From: Spirochaetota bacterium
Lineage (GTDB): Bacteria > Spirochaetota > UBA12135 > COTS27 > JAFLEE01
Length of the DNA: 64,000 nucleotides
Direction of reading: 5' to 3'
Assembly: GCA_017302015.1 (NCBI GenBank)
Contig: JAFLEE010000008.1
Span: forward strand, 38,782 to 102,781
In this document: positions 60,346 to 64,000 of the stretch, piece by piece
How positions within the stretch are numbered: the first letter of the stretch is position 1
Layout: each line of letters opens with the position of its first letter
The notes under the pieces: model-generated
What the model saw: only the letters and a program-made list of their open reading frames with translations
What the model was told of the DNA's origin: nothing
Database searches by the model: none
Made by a program: the position numbers and the translations under genes

Positions 60346-60411
60346 CGCGATTTTTCCCCGCTTTTCCGGGGGGGATTTAGGTGATAGAATCCAACCAAAA
60401 GGATGGTAATC

Positions 60412-61455
60412 ATGGCCAAGAAACTTCGCATCGGGGTCGTCGGCCTGGGCCGCATCGGCTGGGGGTTCCATTGCAAGACGATCCAAGACCACCCCGATTG
60501 GGTTCTCGCCGCCGCCTCCGACGCCGAAGCGGCCCGCTGCGAAGAAGCCCGCCTGGCCTACGATTGCGAACCGTTCCTCGATTATGGGCGCATGCTGAAG
60601 GACGGCCGCCTCGACGCCGTCGCCCTGGCCACGCCCACCCACCTGCACCGCGCCATGGCCGAGGCCGCCTTCAAGGCGGGTCTCCACGTCATGCTCGAAA
60701 AGCCCATGGCCCAGAACCTCGCCGAGGGCGAAGCCATCGTCCGCGCCGCGGGCCGGGCCAAGCGCGTCCTTACCGTCTACCAACCCCGGCGCCTCGAGGC
60801 GGGGTTCCAGCAATTGCTGCACCTGCTCAAGGGGGGGAAACTCGGCGAGATCTACCACACCCGCATCACCCTAAACGGTTTCGCGCGGCGCAACGATTGG
60901 CAGAGCCTGCTGAAGTTCGGCGGGGGGATGCTCAATAATTACGGGGCCCACACCATCGACATGCTCCTGAGCCTCATCGGCTACGACGTGAAGCGCGTCT
61001 ATTGCCGCCTGGGCCGCGTCGCTTCCCTGGGCGACGCCGAAGACGTGGTGAAGATCCTCCTGGAGACGAAGGCCGGGAGCCTCGGGGAGATCGATATCAA
61101 CCAGGCCTCCCTCGACCCAGGGGTGCGGGTGGAGGTCACCGGCTCCACGGGGACGGTCCTCTGGCGCGACGGGTTCCTGAACCTCAAATACTTCAAGGCG
61201 GCCAAACTCCCCAAGGCGAAACTGGACCGTTCCCTCTCCAGCGCCGGGCGCCAATACCCGGCGACGAAGGTGCCCCTGATCGAGGAGAAGATCCCCGTAG
61301 ACCCCGCGTTCGCCATCGACGTCTACGGCGATTTCGCCCGGGCCATCCGCAAGGGGACGGCGCCCTTCGTGAAGCCCCAGGAGACCCTGGCCCTCATGCG
61401 CCTCATCGCCCGCCTCCGAAAGGACGCGGGGCGCATCCACGAGTCGCTGATCTAG
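60412..61455 (+). CDS. Gfo/Idh/MocA-family oxidoreductase
   Basis: The 347-residue enzyme has the Rossmann motif VVGLGRIGWGFH (9-20), the family motif MLEKPMA with Glu96-Lys97-Pro98, and NNYGAHTIDML (about 177-187) in the substrate domain. It should oxidise or reduce a sugar or cyclitol with NAD(P). ATG 60412 is chosen because AAGGA lies eight bases before it; ATG 60403 is in frame. It belongs to a different subgroup from the enzyme at 28307 (EKP in place of DKP). It follows a large secreted enzyme on the same strand. Confidence 0.92.
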   Translation: MAKKLRIGVVGLGRIGWGFHCKTIQDHPDWVLAAASDAEAARCEEARLAYDCEPFLDYGRMLKDGRLDAVALATPTHLHRAMAEAAFKAGLHVMLEKPMAQNLAEGEAIVRAAGRAKRVLTVYQPRRLEAGFQQLLHLLKGGKLGEIYHTRITLNGFARRNDWQSLLKFGGGMLNNYGAHTIDMLLSLIGYDVKRVYCRLGRVASLGDAEDVVKILLETKAGSLGEIDINQASLDPGVRVEVTGSTGTVLWRDGFLNLKYFKAAKLPKAKLDRSLSSAGRQYPATKVPLIEEKIPVDPAFAIDVYGDFARAIRKGTAPFVKPQETLALMRLIARLRKDAGRIHESLI

Positions 61456-61524
61456 GGCCCGGAGCGGCCGCGGGTCGCGCGGTCAGCGCTTGATCTGCCG
61501 CGGGGCCCCTGGAACGCGCCCCCC

Positions 61525-63060
61525 TCACGCCCCCCACACCCGGGGCATCCACATGGGCTCCTTCCCCATCTCCGCATGCACCAGGGAAAGCAGGAGTTCC
61601 CCCTTGAGCGCCTGGGAGGCCGGATCGTCCCAGAGGTTCTCGAACTCCCCCGGGTCTTTCTCGAGGTCGAAGAGTTCGCCGTAGGGTTGGTTATAGTAGG
61701 CCGTGATCTTGTGGCGGTCCGTGACCAGCGTCTTCACGTGGATGGTGGTCGGCTGGTGGTGGTTCTCCACCAGCGCGTGGCGGCGCGAGAAGGGGCGCTC
61801 GCCACACCAGGTCTCTTTCTGGCTGACCCCGGTCATCGTGCGGGGCGCCGCGAGCCCGCAGAAATCGAGGAAGGTCTGCGGCAGGTCGACGAGGGATTGG
61901 ATCGCCGGGTTAACAACCCCCGCCGGGATGCGCCCCGGAAGCCGGGCGAGGAAGGGCACGCGGATCATGTCCTCATAATGGAAGGGACCCTTGGCGATGA
62001 GGCCGTGGTGCCCGTAGAAATGCCCGTGGTCGGTGGTGAAGACGACGAGGGTGTTCTCCGCGAGGCCGAGGGCCTCGAGGCGGTCCAAGATCTTCCCGAT
62101 GTACTTGTCCATGAGGGAGATCATGCCGTAATAAACGGCGATATCCTTGGCGAGTTTCTTCTTGTCGTGCAGGTGGGAGTTGAAGCCGTGCATGGCGTGC
62201 CCGTCCTTCTCCTGCCAGGGGCGAAAATCGGGCTTAGCTGTCTGGGTGAGGCGGTGGTGGGGCGGATTTTTCTCGTGCTCCCCGGGGCGGCCCTCGGGCA
62301 CCTCGATCTCGTCGGGGTCGTACATCGTGTCCCAGGGCTTGGGGACGAGATAGGGGGGATGGGGATCGGGGAAACTCGCCCAGAGGAAGAACGGCTCTGC
62401 GTTCGCCGCGTGCTCCCCGAGGCACTCGCCCACCCGCTCGGCGATCCACGCGTCGTAATGGCACTCTTCGGGGATCGACCACGAACCGCCCGTCGGATCA
62501 TCGGCCGAACTGAGGTAGCCCGACCGGGCCTTGGTGCCCCCCGGGGCGGCGAAATGGGAGCGCCAATCCTTGAAGCCCTTCTTCTCCATCCATAGCCCGT
62601 AATGCTGGCCGACGTGGAACTCGTCGGTATGGTTGCGCGCCAATTCGGCCCTCTGGAAGCCATAGAAGGGGCCGGTGAAATCCCGCCAGAAATCCAGGTC
62701 TTGCATGAGCGGGTTGGATTCGAGGGAGGGATAGGCGCCGCTATGGCGGAGTTGCTGGAAATGGGCCTTCCCGATGAGCGTGGTCTTATAGCCCGCGGCC
62801 TGGAAATCTTCCCCCACGGTATGGGCCGATTCGGGGAGCTTGGTGCCCAGGCTCCAGGCGCCGTGCTGGCTGGGATACTGGCCGGTGATCATGGAGGCCC
62901 GCGTCGGGGTGCAGGTGGGGTTGGGGCAATAGGCCCGCGTGAAGCGGGTGCCCTGGGCCGCGAGCCGGTCCAGGTTCGGGGTCTTCACGGGGGATCCCTG
63001 GATGCCGAGCGTGTTCCAATGCTGCTGGTCGCTGGTGATGAGGAGGATATTGGGGCGCAT
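61525..63060 (-). CDS. Type I (formylglycine) sulfatase, apparently intracellular
   Basis: The 511-residue S1 sulfatase has the FGly motif CTPTRASMITG with Cys50, the N-terminal metal motif ITSDQQHW and a late TTDHGHFYGHHG metal site. AGGAG lies seven bases before ATG 63060. The open frame continues upstream to 63480, but that part is the complement of the AraC gene and is rejected. No signal peptide is visible, as with the sulfatase at 10995, and the two are not close relatives in motif. It is divergent from the AraC gene at 63171, and overlapping promoters suggest direct regulation. Confidence 0.92.
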   Translation of the reverse strand: MRPNILLITSDQQHWNTLGIQGSPVKTPNLDRLAAQGTRFTRAYCPNPTCTPTRASMITGQYPSQHGAWSLGTKLPESAHTVGEDFQAAGYKTTLIGKAHFQQLRHSGAYPSLESNPLMQDLDFWRDFTGPFYGFQRAELARNHTDEFHVGQHYGLWMEKKGFKDWRSHFAAPGGTKARSGYLSSADDPTGGSWSIPEECHYDAWIAERVGECLGEHAANAEPFFLWASFPDPHPPYLVPKPWDTMYDPDEIEVPEGRPGEHEKNPPHHRLTQTAKPDFRPWQEKDGHAMHGFNSHLHDKKKLAKDIAVYYGMISLMDKYIGKILDRLEALGLAENTLVVFTTDHGHFYGHHGLIAKGPFHYEDMIRVPFLARLPGRIPAGVVNPAIQSLVDLPQTFLDFCGLAAPRTMTGVSQKETWCGERPFSRRHALVENHHQPTTIHVKTLVTDRHKITAYYNQPYGELFDLEKDPGEFENLWDDPASQALKGELLLSLVHAEMGKEPMWMPRVWGA

Positions 63061-63124
63061 CTCGCGGGCTCCTGGGGCAAGCATAGGCCTTTCCCCGCTG
63101 CGCCACAAGGTAGGCCGCGTAGCG

Positions 63125-63164
63125 ATTGTATGAAATTGACTTTTGGATTTCAGGGGGCTACCCT
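63125..63164. promoter_or_regulatory. Overlapping divergent promoters with TGAAAT-N10-ATTTCA operator
   Basis: Plus strand: TTGACT (63136-63141), 17 bases, TACCCT (63159-63164), which predicts a transcript starting at the AraC ATG 63171. Minus strand: CTGAAA (63153-63148), 17 bases, TACAAT (63130-63125), driving the sulfatase. The perfect inverted repeat 63131-63152 lies across both -35 regions. Confidence 0.6.
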
Positions 63165-63170
63165 TTCCCC

Positions 63171-63899
63171 ATGCGCCTGCGCGGGATCGGCTTCCATGAG
63201 ACCCGGGGCCCCGTTCCCGCCCACCGCGACGCGGGGATCGAGTTCCATTACCTCCTCGAAGGCGAGGGCTTTTTCGCCGTCGAGGGGCGGCGTACGCGGG
63301 TGGTTCCCGGCGATTTTTTCTACGCCCTTCCCGAAGAGGCCCACCAGATCGTGCCCATCGGGGATCCCGGCTGGGTCCGCCAGTACGTCCTCCAGGCCGA
63401 TTTCGACGGAACCGAGGGGGAGGTGGAAGCCCTCCTGCGCGGCCCCATGCGGGCCAAGCGGTATTTCCGGGTGGGCGCAAGGCGGCGCTGGTTCTTCGAG
63501 GGCCTGCGACGCCGCCACCAGAGCGGCAACCCCCACCTCGTCGCCTCGGTTCCCCATGAACTCGCGGCCTTCCTCTTCCAATGCATGGGCGAGAGCGCCC
63601 ACCCCGACCACGAACGCCAAGACGGCCTGGTGGAATCGGCCCTCGCCCATTTCCAGCGTTCCCTCGGGGAACGGGTCGATCTCGGCGCGCTCTGCCGGCG
63701 CCTCGGCGTGAACCGGGAGCATTTCATCCGGCTCTTTAAGCGCCGCGTGGGGCATCCCCCGCTTCGTTACTTCACCATGCTCAAAGTCGGGGCCGCCGCG
63801 GATCTCCTGGCCAGCACGAAGCTGCCCCTCGACCAGATCGCCGATCGCCTGGCGTTCACCGACGCCTCGCACCTAAGGCATCGCGTCACAATAACTTGA
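63171..63899 (+). pseudogene. AraC-family regulator truncated by insertion sequence
   Basis: ATG 63171 begins a cupin-type AraC regulator: sensor residues about 15-75 (EFHYLLEGEGFFAVEG, PEEAHQIVPIG), then the AraC HTH (about 165-235, VDLGALCRRLGVNREHFIRL). The final helices stop abruptly after DQIADRLAFTDASHL at 63875. From there the frame reads into AT-rich foreign sequence and ends at TGA 63897-63899. An intact relative would continue with about 15-25 residues of the second HTH, including part of its recognition helix. DNA binding is therefore probably impaired. The divergent sulfatase was its likely target. Confidence 0.75.
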
Positions 63900-64000
63900 C
63901 TATTTTAAATTTTGATATATAATGGTGTGTTGCGAATTCAGCAGGCCATAGAACAGATAGCAGCCAAGTATAGATCACTTGAGCCAATGATGGATGAGCG
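63874..64000 (+). mobile_element. Left end of an ISAzo13/Rhodopirellula-type insertion sequence (partial)
   Basis: At about 63874 the sequence changes sharply from GC-rich regulator coding to AT-rich DNA. The new sequence carries its own promoter TTGACT (63896-63901), 16 bases, TATAAT (63918-63923), and a transposase start that stays open to the window edge. The other end and any target duplication lie outside the window, so the exact boundary is uncertain by a few bases. Confidence 0.7.
63927..64000 (+). CDS. ISAzo13-family (Rhodopirellula-type DDE) transposase, N-terminal fragment
   Basis: Twenty-four codons are visible from GTG 63927 (or TTG 63930). The segment IAAKYRSLEPMMDE is the conserved beginning of ISAzo13-type transposases, which typically read KYxxLxPxLDER. 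Only the N-terminus is in the window, so activity cannot be judged. The start lies close to the predicted transcription start and there is no Shine-Dalgarno. Confidence 0.65.
   Translation, partial: MLRIQQAIEQIAAKYRSLEPMMDE

Noticed and set aside
62602..63711. 369-codon plus-strand frame spanning sulfatase and AraC starts
   Set aside because: It is antisense to the sulfatase and out of frame with the AraC gene, both of which have family motifs.
1..64000. tRNA, rRNA, CRISPR arrays, replication origin
   Set aside because: I saw no repeat-spacer pattern, no rRNA-like conserved stretches, no tRNA cloverleaf signature and no DnaA-box cluster on reading; a tRNAscan or Rfam search would be needed to exclude small RNAs.

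Overview
The window is GC-rich bacterial DNA that is almost entirely protein coding. Genes face both strands, and most transcription units are preceded by recognisable sigma70-type promoters (-10 boxes TATACT, TATAAT, TATGAT). I see no rRNA, tRNA or CRISPR array. The content points to a free-living or gut polysaccharide-degrading heterotroph: secreted glycosidases, parallel beta-helix proteins, SGNH and other esterases, FGly-type sulfatases, Gfo/Idh/MocA oxidoreductases, and many one-component sugar-type regulators (five AraC, one LacI, one GntR/LacI hybrid). The mixture of sulfatases, GH2, DUF4091-like proteins, giant LamG/beta-helix/CBM9-like proteins and a Rhodopirellula/ISAzo13-type transposase resembles the PVC superphylum (Planctomycetes, Lentisphaerae, Kiritimatiellae) or Hydrogenedentes/Sumerlaeota-like lineages. 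This placement is an inference, not a demonstrated assignment.

Layout. 1-1709 (-): HXXEE membrane protein coupled to a phytoene-desaturase-like FAD enzyme that runs off the left edge. 2019-9863 (+): AraC regulator, clan GH-A glycosidase, esterase, solute-binding protein, SGNH hydrolase. 9939-15221: AraC (-) divergent from a sulfatase and a GH2 enzyme (+). 15285-19272 (-): S9-like hydrolase and a chemoreceptor, separated by the tail of a lost beta-helix-type gene. 19673-24842 (+): second SGNH protein, YcxB-like protein, beta-helix protein. 24981-31083: LacI (-) divergent from a five-gene catabolic operon (+) across a palindromic operator. 31097-34024 (-): receiver-PP2C phosphatase, VapBC-type toxin-antitoxin pair, AraC. 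34348-44975 (+): three consecutive secreted proteins of about 1100-1250 aa. 44980-46185: decayed FAD oxidoreductase (-) and AraC (+). 46249-50249: general-physiology block (ferritin, redoxin, class III cyclase domain, TerC, SDR). 50443-60279: two convergent DUF4091-like proteins, a GntR-type regulator and a large secreted protein. 60412-64000: Gfo/Idh/MocA enzyme, sulfatase (-), and an AraC gene cut by the left end of an insertion sequence at the right edge.

How it fits together. The window reads as a string of small glycan-utilisation modules. Most have a local regulator whose candidate operator is visible between regulator and target: tandem half-sites 20-22 bp apart at three AraC loci (and upstream of one oxidoreductase gene), and palindromes at the LacI and GntR loci. 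Secreted enzymes (CBM, LamG and beta-helix architectures) would release and trim sugars. The sulfatases, which show no signal peptide, and the oxidoreductase operon would act on imported products. The most interesting candidates for new biology are the LacI-controlled operon that includes a type I dehydroquinase-like enzyme, the tandem giant beta-helix proteins (one with a REP-like palindrome inside its signal-peptide region), and a duplicated promoter/leader cassette shared by the AraC gene at 2019 and the GH2 gene at 12741.
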